Part shown: one piece after another, positions 9,762 through 17,897 of the stretch | Position numbering within the stretch: the stretch's first letter is position 1 | Layout of the letters: the number at the start of each line of letters is the position of its first letter | Assembly (NCBI RefSeq): GCF_003660445.1 | Contig: NZ_QZVQ01000006.1 | Span: 1 to 64,000, forward strand | Length of the DNA stretch: 64,000 nucleotides | Source of the DNA: Croceibacterium ferulae | GTDB lineage: Bacteria; Pseudomonadota; Alphaproteobacteria; Sphingomonadales; Sphingomonadaceae | Direction: 5' to 3' | The notes under the pieces: generated by a model | What the model was told of the DNA's origin: nothing | Databases searched by the model: none | Seen by the model: only the letters and a program-made list of their open reading frames with translations | Translations under genes and position numbers: made by a program

Positions 9762-11129
9762 ATGATCCGCAAGCTTGTGAGTGGGGCGGGGGCCATCGGT
9801 GCCGGCCTGTTTGGCGCAACCGCGGCCTTCGCGCAGGACGCCGCGCTGCAGGCGGGCGAGGCTGTCGAGCCGGTGACGGCAACGGTGAACAAGGGCGACA
9901 CCGCCTGGATGATCACCGCCACCGTGCTGGTGCTGCTGATGATCGTGCCCGGGCTGGCGCTGTTCTATGGCGGGCTGGTCCGCACCAAGAACATGCTGTC
10001 GGTGCTGACGCAGGTCCTGGCCGTGGCGAGCCTGGCCATGATCGTGTGGGTCATGTGGGGCTACGGCATGGCCTTTGGCGGTGACGCCAACCAGTTCATC
10101 TCCGCCGGCAAGTTCTTCCTGGCGGGCGTGACGCCGGACAGCAACGTGGCGACCTTCAGCGAAGGGGTGGAGATCCCCGAATTCGTGTTCATCGCCTTCC
10201 AGATGACCTTTGCCGCCATCACGGTGAGCCTGGTCGTGGGCGGCCTGGTGGAACGCATGAAGTTTTCCGCGCTGATGGTGTTCGCGCTGGTGTGGCTGAC
10301 GATCGTCTATTTCCCGATCGCACACATGGTCTGGTATGCCGGCGCTACGCCGGAAACGACCGGCCTGCTGTTCGGCTGGGGCGCGCTGGATTTCGCCGGC
10401 GGCACGGTGGTGCATATCAATGCGGGCGTTTCCGCACTGGTGGGCGCGCTCATCCTGGGCCCGCGGCTCGGCTACAAGACCGAGATCATGGCGCCGCATT
10501 CGCTGACCATGACGCTGATCGGCACCGGCCTGCTGTGGTGCGGCTGGTTCGGCTTCAATGCCGGGTCCGCGCTGGAGGCCAATGGTTCGGCCGGGCTGGC
10601 GCTGATCAACACGCTGGTCGCCACGGCGGCGGGCGTGCTGTTCTGGATGCTGACGGAGCGGGCGCTGGGCCACAAGGGATCGCTGCTGGGCGCCTGTTCC
10701 GGCGCGATCGCCGGGCTGGTGGCGGTGACGCCGGCTGCGGGCAATTCCGGTCCGTTCGGCGCGATCCTGCTGGGCGCGGTCGCCTCTGTCCTGTGTGCCC
10801 TGTTCGTGGTGTCGGTGAAGCCGAAGCTGAAGCTGGACGACAGCCTGGACGCCTTCGGCATCCATGGTCTGGGCGGCATCATCGGTTCGATCGGTACCGC
10901 CTTCACCATGCTGCCCGGGCTGGGTGGCCCCGCCGCGGCGGATTACGACCTGGGCAGCCAGCTGGGCATCCAGATCGCCGCGGTGCTGGTGGCCATCGTG
11001 TGGGCCGCCGTGGGTGCGGCCATCGCCTTCACCATCGCCAAGCTGCTGACCGGGCTGCGCGTGACGCCTGAGGTGGAACGCGGGGGCCTCGACCTGGGTG
11101 AGCATGGCGAGCGGGCTTACAACTACTGA
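9762..11129 (+). CDS. amtB: Ammonium transporter
   Basis: 455-residue Amt/MEP/Rh channel that takes up ammonium across the inner membrane and is blocked by GlnK. A signal peptide (residues 1-24, ending AAFA) is followed by eleven hydrophobic helices. The pore signatures FYGGLVR, the central DFAGGTVVHINAG (pore His) and the late FGIHGLGG (second pore His) are all visible. ATG 9762 has GAGGGGGAC just upstream. A GTG at 9732 overlapping the glnK stop is possible but would put non-signal residues in front. Confidence 0.95.
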   Translation: MIRKLVSGAGAIGAGLFGATAAFAQDAALQAGEAVEPVTATVNKGDTAWMITATVLVLLMIVPGLALFYGGLVRTKNMLSVLTQVLAVASLAMIVWVMWGYGMAFGGDANQFISAGKFFLAGVTPDSNVATFSEGVEIPEFVFIAFQMTFAAITVSLVVGGLVERMKFSALMVFALVWLTIVYFPIAHMVWYAGATPETTGLLFGWGALDFAGGTVVHINAGVSALVGALILGPRLGYKTEIMAPHSLTMTLIGTGLLWCGWFGFNAGSALEANGSAGLALINTLVATAAGVLFWMLTERALGHKGSLLGACSGAIAGLVAVTPAAGNSGPFGAILLGAVASVLCALFVVSVKPKLKLDDSLDAFGIHGLGGIIGSIGTAFTMLPGLGGPAAADYDLGSQLGIQIAAVLVAIVWAAVGAAIAFTIAKLLTGLRVTPEVERGGLDLGEHGERAYNY

Positions 11130-11136
11130 CCGGATC

Positions 11137-11175
11137 GGCGGCCGGGAACGCCAGTGTGGCAGGTTCCCGGCCGCC
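11137..11175 (+). terminator. Long hairpin after amtB
   Basis: A 13-bp perfect stem (GGCGGCCGGGAAC at 11137-11149, complement at 11163-11175) is extended by an inner GCCA/TGGC pairing, so nearly the whole element is paired. It starts 8 nt after the amtB stop and lacks a T run. It probably protects the mRNA 3-prime end or acts together with the true terminator 30 nt downstream. Confidence 0.5.
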
Positions 11176-11207
11176 CCAATACGTTCCTCCTGCGAACGCA
11201 CCTGAAC

Positions 11208-11237
11208 GGGCCGGAGCCTCGCTCCGGCCCCTTTTTT
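11208..11237 (+). terminator. Rho-independent terminator of glnK-amtB
   Basis: Perfect 10-bp stem GGGCCGGAGC / GCTCCGGCCC with a 3-nt CTC loop, followed by six T residues at 11232-11237. Textbook intrinsic terminator for the plus strand. Confidence 0.88.
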
Positions 11238-11402
11238 GTGTGCTGGCGCTCCAAATCGCGTGGCATTCATGCAACACTGGCTGCAAAACCTGATTGCAGC
11301 GCAGCATGGGGCCGGAACGAATATTCCTGTCATTCCTTGGGGTTCATGCTCGGCGGGACAATGTTCCACCGGTCCGGGATGGCTGCTGCACCCGCACGGC
11401 TG

Positions 11403-11432
11403 TTGCGATGTACTGTTCAAAGTACCTATAGG
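11403..11432 (+). promoter_or_regulatory. Candidate promoter of the OmpA-family gene
   Basis: TTGCGA (11403-11408), 18-nt spacer, TATAGG (11427-11432), 33 nt before the ATG. A small inverted repeat GTACT/AGTAC sits in the spacer at 11410-11425. The amtB-OmpA gap (11130-11465) otherwise holds the two amtB hairpins and about 160 nt in which I see nothing else. Confidence 0.35.
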
Positions 11433-11465
11433 GCGGGTGCGCAGGTAGATAAGGGGAATACACAC

Positions 11466-12581
11466 ATGAAGAAAGTTATGCTGGGGCTGGCTCTGGCATC
11501 GGTGATCGCCGCACCGGCCATCGCCCGTGACGGCCAGGGCTATGTCGGCCTGCAGGGCGGTATTGCTCTGCCGAGCGACATCGACGTGGACGCCGGTTCT
11601 GTTGAGGATGCCTACACCGTCGAGAGCGACGAGGGCTTCGATGTCGGCGGTTTCGCCGGTTACGATTTCGGTCCGGTCCGTGCCGAGCTGGAAGGCTTCT
11701 GGCTGCAGACCGATCCTGATTCGGTCACCACGAACACCACCGTGGGCCTGCCGCTGAACCCCACCGGCACGCAGTTCGGCACCGCCGAAACCCGCGGCCA
11801 CCTGCGCGTCGCCGCTGCCATGCTGAACGCCATGTTCGACATCGGCGGCAATGACGGCGTCGGCCTGTCCTTCGGTGGCGGCTTCGGTCGCGCCTGGTCG
11901 AAGTTCCAGCTGTCTGCTGGCGGCCCGGACATCATGCCTTCGCAGACCGACAATGACTGGGCCTATCAGGGTCTCGTCCAGCTGCGCGTTCCCGTGAGCG
12001 AGCGTGTCGATGTCGGCCTGAAGTATCGCTACCTGAACACGAACAACTTCGACGCGGTCGACGGCCTGGGCCGTCAGTCCTCGTTCGACGTTGAGTCGCA
12101 CTCGGCACTGCTGACGCTGACGGCGAACCTGGGTGGCGAGGAAGCCGCTCCGCCGCCGCCGCCGCCGCCGCCGCCCCCGCCGCCGCCGCCTCCCCCGCCG
12201 CCGCCCCCGCCGCCCCCGCCGGTGGTGCAGTGCAACCGCGGGCCCTACATCGTGTTCTTCGACTGGGACAAGTCGGCGATCACGCCTGAGGCAGCGACCA
12301 TCCTGGACAGCGCCGTCACGGCCTATGGCAATTGCGCCAACGTGCCGATCATGCTGGCAGGCTACACCGACACGTCCGGTTCGACCCAGTACAACCTGGG
12401 CCTGGCAGGTCGGCGTAACGAGAGCGTCCGCACCTACCTGACCGGCAAGGGCATCCCGGCCGCTCGCATCACCAGCGAAGCGTTCGGCGAAGCCAACCTG
12501 CGCGTTCCGACCGCCGACGGCGTTCGCGAGCTGCAGAACCGCCGCGTCGAGATCAGCTACGGGCCGGGTTCGGGCCGCTAA
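11466..12581 (+). CDS. OmpA family outer membrane protein with polyproline linker
   Basis: 371-residue outer-membrane protein. Residues 1-21 are a Sec signal peptide (cleavage after AIA). Residues about 22-225 form an OmpA/OprF-type 8-stranded beta-barrel. Residues 229-252 are 24 uninterrupted prolines. Residues about 258-371 are an OmpA C-terminal peptidoglycan-binding domain, with YTDTSGS and the LAGRRNESVRTYL helix carrying the conserved Asp and Arg that bind diaminopimelate. It anchors the outer membrane to the wall. The linker is longer than the usual Pro-rich hinge. It has its own promoter region and terminator, consistent with a highly expressed single gene. Confidence 0.92.
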   Translation: MKKVMLGLALASVIAAPAIARDGQGYVGLQGGIALPSDIDVDAGSVEDAYTVESDEGFDVGGFAGYDFGPVRAELEGFWLQTDPDSVTTNTTVGLPLNPTGTQFGTAETRGHLRVAAAMLNAMFDIGGNDGVGLSFGGGFGRAWSKFQLSAGGPDIMPSQTDNDWAYQGLVQLRVPVSERVDVGLKYRYLNTNNFDAVDGLGRQSSFDVESHSALLTLTANLGGEEAAPPPPPPPPPPPPPPPPPPPPPPPPVVQCNRGPYIVFFDWDKSAITPEAATILDSAVTAYGNCANVPIMLAGYTDTSGSTQYNLGLAGRRNESVRTYLTGKGIPAARITSEAFGEANLRVPTADGVRELQNRRVEISYGPGSGR

Positions 12582-12610
12582 GCCTGATACCTGCTTCAAG
12601 CAGACAGAAG

Positions 12611-12641
12611 GGGCCGGGGGAGCAATCCTCCGGCCCTTTTT
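12611..12641 (+). terminator. Rho-independent terminator of the OmpA-family gene
   Basis: GGGCCGG/CCGGCCC stem extended by four further pairs (one G-T) around a GCAA tetraloop, followed by five T residues. It lies 30 nt after the stop. Confidence 0.88.
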
Positions 12642-12759
12642 GCGTCTGGAGCCTTCGAAGTGCGTTCTTAACGCCCTCGCGGAGCGGCAAACATGGGACG
12701 AGCAGCGCCCGGCGATGTGTGCTCGCAATCCGGAGATGATGGTGTAGCATGGTCAGGCG

Positions 12760-13161
12760 ATGACCAACCGGTACCATCCTGCATGCGATCGCGCCCGGCC
12801 CATCGCGTTCATGCTGTGGGGTTGGGCGCTGCTGCTGCTCGTGCTGCTGTCGGCGGCGCCGACCGGTGCGCAGGCCGGCACGCGGGTGGTCGGCTCCGCC
12901 TTTGATCCTTCGACTGTTTCGGTCACGGTTGCCCCGAACAAGCGGGATGACAGTGTCTGGGTAAAGAAGCTGCGGTGGAACGGACCGGCCGACGACGCGC
13001 CGGACCTGTCGCCCCGGCTGTTCCTGATCGCGCCCGCCGCGATCGCTCGGCCGGCGCCTGCATCCGCGCTGGCGATACTCCTTGCCGGCGTGATCTTGCG
13101 ACGCGTGGTGTTGCGCATGCCGCCGCGCTGGCAGCCGGCACGGGCACCGCCGCTGGGCTAG
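12760..13161 (+). CDS. Hypothetical protein with N-terminal signal/anchor segment
   Basis: 133 residues, not recognised. Residues about 17-38 form a strong hydrophobic segment ending in AQAG, compatible with a signal peptide or an anchor. A short charged middle region follows, then a second weaker hydrophobic stretch near residues 95-110. The ribosome site is poor and the basic Pro/Arg-rich C-terminus is not distinctive, so this could be a non-coding open frame. It lies between the OmpA terminator and a small membrane protein gene. Confidence 0.45.
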   Translation: MTNRYHPACDRARPIAFMLWGWALLLLVLLSAAPTGAQAGTRVVGSAFDPSTVSVTVAPNKRDDSVWVKKLRWNGPADDAPDLSPRLFLIAPAAIARPAPASALAILLAGVILRRVVLRMPPRWQPARAPPLG

Positions 13162-13257
13162 GTTCCTGGCGGCGCCACCGTGGACGCCGCCCTGCTTCGT
13201 GCCCGTGCGGCCGTGTCGGTTCCGGGCACGACACCTGCCCGCCTTGCGGAGGTCACC

Positions 13258-13365
13258 ATGACATCTCGACGCAACAAGCCGCCCCCCTGGTTCGCGCCCG
13301 CGCTGATCGCCGGTGTGACCGGGGCGTGCGGACTGATCGCAATGCTGTTCGTTACGCTCAACTAG
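13258..13365 (+). CDS. Small single-pass membrane protein, 35 residues
   Basis: A short gene with a well placed GCGGAGG ribosome site 6-7 nt before ATG 13258. The product has a basic, proline-rich N-terminus (about 11 residues) followed by one hydrophobic helix of about 20 residues and a short tail. This is the architecture of a bacterial small membrane protein with the N-terminus in the cytosol. Function unknown. A longer in-frame version from GTG 13180 would lack a signal-like start and I think it less likely. Confidence 0.5.
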   Translation: MTSRRNKPPPWFAPALIAGVTGACGLIAMLFVTLN

Positions 13366-13411
13366 TTCGACATGCGGTCCTGCGCGGGCCCGCATGATCA
13401 GGGAATATGGA

Positions 13412-15070
13412 ATGCCGCACCATTCGCCGCTCATCGCCACGATCGTGGCCGGACTCGTCGCCGCCTTCTTCATGGGGGCGATCGCCCATCGCCTGCGCAT
13501 CTCCCCCGTTGCAGGCTACCTGGCGGCCGGCGTGCTGGTGGGACCGTTCACGCCCGGCTTCGTCGCCGATGTGAGGCTGGCCAACGAGCTGGCGGAGCTC
13601 GGCGTGATCCTGCTGATGTTCGGGGTCGGCCTGCACTTCTCGCTGCGCGATCTGCTTTCGGTCAAGAACATCGCGGTGCCCGGCGCACTGCTGCAGATCG
13701 CGGTCGCCACATCGCTCGGGCTCGGCCTTGCGCTGTGGCTGGGCTGGTCGCTGGCGGCGGGTCTGGTGTTCGGGCTGGCCCTGTCGGTCGCCAGCACCGT
13801 GGTCCTGCTGCGCGCGATGCAGGCGCGCGACCTGATCAACACGCAGCGAGGCCGGATCGCGGTCGGCTGGCTGATCGTGGAGGATCTGGCGATGGTCATG
13901 GCGCTGGTGCTGCTGCCGCCGCTGGCCGAATTCATCAGCGGAGAGGCGCAGGGCGGCGGCGACATCGCGGTGACCTTCGGTCTGACCCTGCTGAAGGTGT
14001 GCGGCTTTGTCGCCTTCATGCTGATCGTCGGGCGGCGGCTCATCCCCCGGGCGCTGCACTGGGTGGCGCATACCGGATCGCGGGAGCTGTTCCGGTTGGC
14101 GGTGCTGGCGATCGCGCTGGGGGTGGCCTTTGGCGCGGCCTATGTGTTCGATGTGTCCTTCGCCCTCGGCGCCTTCTTTGCCGGCATGATCCTGGGGGAA
14201 ACGCAGCTGTCCCGCCGGGCGGCGGAGGAGACGCTGCCGCTGCGCGATGCCTTTGCCGTGCTGTTCTTCGTCTCCGTGGGGATGCTGTTCGATCCTGCGG
14301 TGGTGGTGAACCAGCCGTGGCCGTTGCTGGCCACCGTGCTGATCATCATCGTCGGCAAGTCGGCGGCGGCGTTCGGGATCGTTCGGGCATTCGGCCATTC
14401 CAGCCGCACCGCGCTGACCATCTCGGCCAGCCTGGCGCAGATCGGCGAGTTCTCCTTCATCCTGGCCGGGCTGGGCACGGAGCTGGGCATCCTGCCGACG
14501 GAAGGGCGTGATCTGATCCTGGCCGGCGCGATCCTGTCGATCTTCGCCAATCCGTTCGTGTTCACCGCGGCTGCCGGGCGACTGGAAAAGGTCAGGCAGG
14601 CCGATGCCGATGAAGCCGCCGCCATCGAACGCGCGCGGGAGCGTGACCGGCGGGAGCATGTGGTGCTGATCGGTTATGGCCGGGTGGGGCGGCTGTTCGC
14701 CGCCGAAGCGAGGAAGGGCGGGCGCGCGCTGGTGATCGTGGAGGATCAGGCGGACATGGTCGAACAAGCCCGCAAGGACGGCTTCACGATCATTCCGGGG
14801 AATGCCGCGTTGCCCCATGTCCTGCGGGAGGCGGGCATCGCGGAGGCCAGCAAGCTGGTCATCGCCATACCCGAAGGGTTCGAGGCGGGGGCGATCGCCG
14901 TCAGCGCCCGGGCGGCGAACCCCGGGCTGGTGATCTTCGCGCGGGCCCATTCGGACGAGGAGGTCGCGCATCTGGAGCGGCATGGCGCGGACCATGTGGT
15001 CATGGGTGAACGCGAAATAGCCCGGCGGCTGATTGCCATGCTGGCGGCCGCGCGGCCGACGCCGGCATAG
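13412..15070 (+). CDS. ybaL: YbaL family monovalent cation:proton antiporter with RCK domain
   Basis: 552-residue CPA2 antiporter. About twelve transmembrane helices (residues 1-390) form the Na+/H+ exchanger-type core, including LRISPVAGYLAAG, the helix-breaking LPPLAE region and SLAQIGEFSF. An RCK/TrkA-N domain follows at about residues 410-520 with the NAD-binding VVLIGYGRVG. It aligns by eye with E. coli YbaL from its first residues, which fixes the start at ATG 13412 rather than 13394. Expected to exchange K+ or Na+ for protons under nucleotide control at the inner membrane. It ends 27 nt before the convergent DedA gene. Confidence 0.88.
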   Translation: MPHHSPLIATIVAGLVAAFFMGAIAHRLRISPVAGYLAAGVLVGPFTPGFVADVRLANELAELGVILLMFGVGLHFSLRDLLSVKNIAVPGALLQIAVATSLGLGLALWLGWSLAAGLVFGLALSVASTVVLLRAMQARDLINTQRGRIAVGWLIVEDLAMVMALVLLPPLAEFISGEAQGGGDIAVTFGLTLLKVCGFVAFMLIVGRRLIPRALHWVAHTGSRELFRLAVLAIALGVAFGAAYVFDVSFALGAFFAGMILGETQLSRRAAEETLPLRDAFAVLFFVSVGMLFDPAVVVNQPWPLLATVLIIIVGKSAAAFGIVRAFGHSSRTALTISASLAQIGEFSFILAGLGTELGILPTEGRDLILAGAILSIFANPFVFTAAAGRLEKVRQADADEAAAIERARERDRREHVVLIGYGRVGRLFAAEARKGGRALVIVEDQADMVEQARKDGFTIIPGNAALPHVLREAGIAEASKLVIAIPEGFEAGAIAVSARAANPGLVIFARAHSDEEVAHLERHGADHVVMGEREIARRLIAMLAAARPTPA

Positions 15071-15097
15071 TGCCGCACTGCGTGGAGCGGATGCCGA

Positions 15098-15736
15098 TCA
15101 GGCTGGAAGCACCGTTTCCGCCGCCTCGCAGGCGTCATGCGCCCCGTCCTCGCCACTGCCGAGCAGGGCCAGCGCGGCGAAACCGCCGATCAGGGCGACC
15201 ACGAAGATCGTGGTGACCAGGCCCAGATACCGGTCGATAAAGCGCTTGATCGGGGCGCCGAACACGCGGAACAGCAGGCCCACGCTGATGAAGATCAGGC
15301 CTCTGCCGGCGATGCTGGCGAGGATGAAGGTCGCGAGATTCATCTCGATAAAGCCGGCCGTGATGGTCAGCAGCTTGAACGGCACGGGCGTGGTGCCGGC
15401 AATCACGATCACCTGCCAGTCATAGGCGCGCAGGTAGCAGGCGGCGCGCGGGAAGCTTTCCGTCAGGCCGAGCAAGGCCAGCATCTGCTGCCCGACCGCC
15501 TCGTACAGGCCCCAGCCGATCAGGTAGCCAAACAGGCCGCCGATAACGGAAGCGAGCGTGGCGATGATACCGAAGCGCAGCGCGCGGCGCGGTTCGGCCA
15601 GGCACATCAGCCCCAGCAACGGATGGGGCGGTATCGGGAAGAAGCTGGCCTCCACGAAGCTGAACAGGGCCAGCCACCAGACGGCGTGCGGATGGGCCGC
15701 CTTGGCCATCACCCAATTGTACAGACTGCGCAGCAT
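15098..15736 (-). CDS. YqaA/DedA-type VTT-domain membrane protein
   Basis: 212-residue polytopic inner-membrane protein of the DedA/SNARE-associated (VTT) superfamily, YqaA-like branch. These proteins act as lipid or undecaprenyl-phosphate scramblases or support membrane homeostasis. The conserved EASFFPIPPHPLL motif after the first helix and the re-entrant region with the GTTPVPFKLLTI stretch are characteristic. I choose ATG at 15736 (MLRSLYNW); the longer frame to 15823 has a Cys/Arg-rich extension unlike the family. It is convergent with ybaL. Confidence 0.85.
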   Translation of the reverse strand: MLRSLYNWVMAKAAHPHAVWWLALFSFVEASFFPIPPHPLLGLMCLAEPRRALRFGIIATLASVIGGLFGYLIGWGLYEAVGQQMLALLGLTESFPRAACYLRAYDWQVIVIAGTTPVPFKLLTITAGFIEMNLATFILASIAGRGLIFISVGLLFRVFGAPIKRFIDRYLGLVTTIFVVALIGGFAALALLGSGEDGAHDACEAAETVLPA

Positions 15737-15838
15737 GGTGCCCCCGTTTTGCCTCCGCCCCGCGGGCACGGCCAGGCGGATACAGAGGCAGCAAACCGGC
15801 CGCAAGCGCAAGCGAGTAACCACATTGGTACTTTAGTA

Positions 15839-15867
15839 TTGACATCGTCACGCTGTTTGGTTAGAGA
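15839..15867 (+). promoter_or_regulatory. Candidate promoter of the GTA cluster
   Basis: A perfect -35 TTGACA (15839-15844), 17-nt spacer, then TAGAGA as a weak -10, about 105 nt before the first GTA gene. The rest of the 235-nt gap between the DedA gene and the GTA cluster shows no other supported feature. RcGTA is driven by GafA; no such binding site can be recognised here. Confidence 0.35.
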
Positions 15868-15971
15868 AGAGGAACATCGCGAAAGACCGATTCGGAACGG
15901 CCCCGCAGCGGGACGCCCACTCCGCCGGTTTCGCTCGATCCTTCTGATCTACCCAAAACAGGGGTTGCCGC

Positions 15972-16472
15972 ATGACACGAGCCGAAGACGGCGCGCCCGA
16001 GGCGCGCCGCACAAGCACCACGCCCCGCTGGCAGGCCAGGTTCCTGACCGCGCTGAGCGACACGTCGAGCGTGGAGCAGGCCGCCGAGGCCGCGGGCATC
16101 AGCCTGGAGCATGTCCACAAGCTGCGCCGGGAGGATACGGACTTCGCCGGGCAGTGGCAGGATGCGCTGAACGAAGGGTATGACCGGCTGGAGCTGGACC
16201 TGCTGTACCGGCTGCGCAGCGGACGCACCGAGGAGCAGGACGAGCCCGGCGCCAAGCGCAAGTTCGACATCGCCACCGGGTTCCGCATCCTGTCCGCCCA
16301 CCGCCAGCGCCAGCAGGCGGAAGGGCGGGGCCAGTCGGATCACGGGACGGAGGCGGATGTGATCGCCTCCATCGATGCGCGGCTGGACGCTTTTCGTGCC
16401 CGCCGCGAACAGGACAATGCCGCACTGGCCGCAGCCGCGGCGGCGCTGCAGGTGAGCGATGACGGGGCCTGA
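15972..16472 (+). CDS. GTA terminase small-subunit-like protein (g1)
   Basis: 166-residue protein at the head of the cluster. Residues about 30-60 form a helix-turn-helix (VEQAAEAAGISLEHVHKLR), followed by the DTDFAGQWQDAL helix seen in small terminase-like DNA-recognition proteins. The C-terminal half is a long charged, Ala-rich helix likely to form an oligomerisation coil. Its last 14 bases overlap the large terminase start. In GTAs this subunit has reduced sequence specificity, which fits headful packaging of host DNA. Confidence 0.7.
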   Translation: MTRAEDGAPEARRTSTTPRWQARFLTALSDTSSVEQAAEAAGISLEHVHKLRREDTDFAGQWQDALNEGYDRLELDLLYRLRSGRTEEQDEPGAKRKFDIATGFRILSAHRQRQQAEGRGQSDHGTEADVIASIDARLDAFRARREQDNAALAAAAAALQVSDDGA

Positions 16473-17811
16473 GGACCGGGCCGAACGGGATCGCAAGGAT
16501 TGTTGGCGGGCACTGAGCAACGAGGAGTTCGACGCATTGCTGGCCGGGTTCGACCCGTGCCAGCGCACGATGCTGCTGTATCACTGGCGCCTGCACGCCC
16601 GGGCGGAGCAGCTGCCGCCGCCGGGTGACTGGCGACTGTGGCTGATCATGGCCGGGCGCGGCTTCGGCAAGAGCCGGGCCGGGGCCGAATGGGTACGGCA
16701 GGTGGCCGGCACCGACCCCAATGCGCGGATCGCGCTGATCGGGGCCAATCTGCCGGAGGTGCGGCAGATGATGGTGGAAGGCGACAATGGCCTGCTGGCC
16801 TGCTGCCCGCCGCATTGGCCGATGCCGCAATTCGAACCGTCACTGCGGCGGATCAGCTTCCCCAGCGGAGCGCAGGCCTATCTGTATTCCGCCGGGGAGC
16901 CGGACAGCCTGCGCGGCCCGCAACATTCCCATGCCTGGTGCGACGAGATCGGCAAGTGGGACAATTCGAGCGAGCGGGCGATCATGGCGTGGGACAATCT
17001 GCAACTGGGCCTGCGACTGGGCGTGAACCCGCAGGTGGTGGCGACCACGACGCCCCGCGCGGTGCCGTTGCTGCGCCGGCTGGTGACGCAGGCGGAGCGG
17101 CCCGGCGGCGTGCTAACGCGCGGACGGACGCAGGACAATGCCAGCAATCTGCCGGCCAGCTACCTGCTGAACATCGCCGAACAATATGCCGGCACCAGGC
17201 TGGGCCGGCAGGAGATGGACGGCGAGTTGCTGACCGAAGTCGAGGGTGCCCTTTGGAACCGGGCGCTGATCGACCGGCAGCGGGTCGAGGTGGCGAGCGA
17301 GCCGCCGGTGCGCGTGGTGGTGGCGGTGGATCCGCCGGCCAGTGCGCGGGGCGACGAGTGCGGCATCGTGGTGGCGGCGCGGACCGAGTCGGGCCGCGGG
17401 CTGGTGCTGGCCGATGCCAGCGTTCCCAAGCCCAGCCCCGAACGCTGGGCCCGGGCGGTCGCGGAGGCGGCAACGCAGTGGAAGGCCGACCGGGTGGTGG
17501 CGGAAGCCAACCAGGGCGGCGACATGGTAGCCAGCGTGTTGCGGGCCGCCGACTTCCACATGCCGGTCCGGCTGGTTCAGGCCACCCGCAGCAAGGTTGC
17601 CCGGGCAGAGCCGGTTGCCGCCTTGTATGAAGCGGGCAAGGTGCAGCATGTCGGCAGCTTCCCGCAGCTGGAGGATCAGCTGTGCGGGATCCTGGCTGCC
17701 GGCGGCTATGAAGGACCGGGCCGCAGCCCTGACCGGGCGGATGCCCTGGTGTGGGCGCTGCATGAATTGCTGCTGCAGGACAAGGCGCCGCCCCGCATCA
17801 CGATGATGTAG
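16459..17811 (+). CDS. GTA terminase large subunit (g2)
   Basis: 450-residue DNA-packaging motor with ATPase and nuclease domains. Walker A AGRGFGKS at residues 65-72; Walker B with Asp162-Glu163 in HAWCDE; motif III-like VVATTTP. The C-terminal RNase H-like nuclease has VAVDPPAS with a metal-binding Asp and a late DRADALVWAL with another. Length fits GTA g2 (about 450). It overlaps g1 and is followed by an intrinsic-terminator-like hairpin before the portal gene. Confidence 0.93.
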   Translation: MTGPEDRAERDRKDCWRALSNEEFDALLAGFDPCQRTMLLYHWRLHARAEQLPPPGDWRLWLIMAGRGFGKSRAGAEWVRQVAGTDPNARIALIGANLPEVRQMMVEGDNGLLACCPPHWPMPQFEPSLRRISFPSGAQAYLYSAGEPDSLRGPQHSHAWCDEIGKWDNSSERAIMAWDNLQLGLRLGVNPQVVATTTPRAVPLLRRLVTQAERPGGVLTRGRTQDNASNLPASYLLNIAEQYAGTRLGRQEMDGELLTEVEGALWNRALIDRQRVEVASEPPVRVVVAVDPPASARGDECGIVVAARTESGRGLVLADASVPKPSPERWARAVAEAATQWKADRVVAEANQGGDMVASVLRAADFHMPVRLVQATRSKVARAEPVAALYEAGKVQHVGSFPQLEDQLCGILAAGGYEGPGRSPDRADALVWALHELLLQDKAPPRITMM

Positions 17812-17840
17812 CCGATACGGTACATAGACAAGACCGAAAG

Positions 17841-17875
17841 AACCGGCCCTTCCAACGCGGAAGCGGCCGGTTTTT
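17841..17875 (+). terminator. Terminator-like hairpin inside the GTA operon
   Basis: AACCGGCC / GGCCGGTT outer stem with an inner CTTCC / GGAAG stem and a 5-nt loop, then T residues from 17871 (TTTTTCTTT). It sits between terminase and portal genes, so it should attenuate or end transcription from the upstream promoter. Confidence 0.75.
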
Positions 17876-17897
17876 CTTTGCCACAAGGATCAGAGCC

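Noticed and set aside
12150-12221. CCG tract as a CRISPR-like or microsatellite repeat
   Set aside because: It is in frame, encodes a plausible periplasmic linker and mixes proline codons.
15137-16183. Plus-strand frame antisense to the DedA gene and running into the GTA terminase gene
   Set aside because: The DedA motifs on the minus strand are clear, and this frame is low-complexity with no ribosome site.
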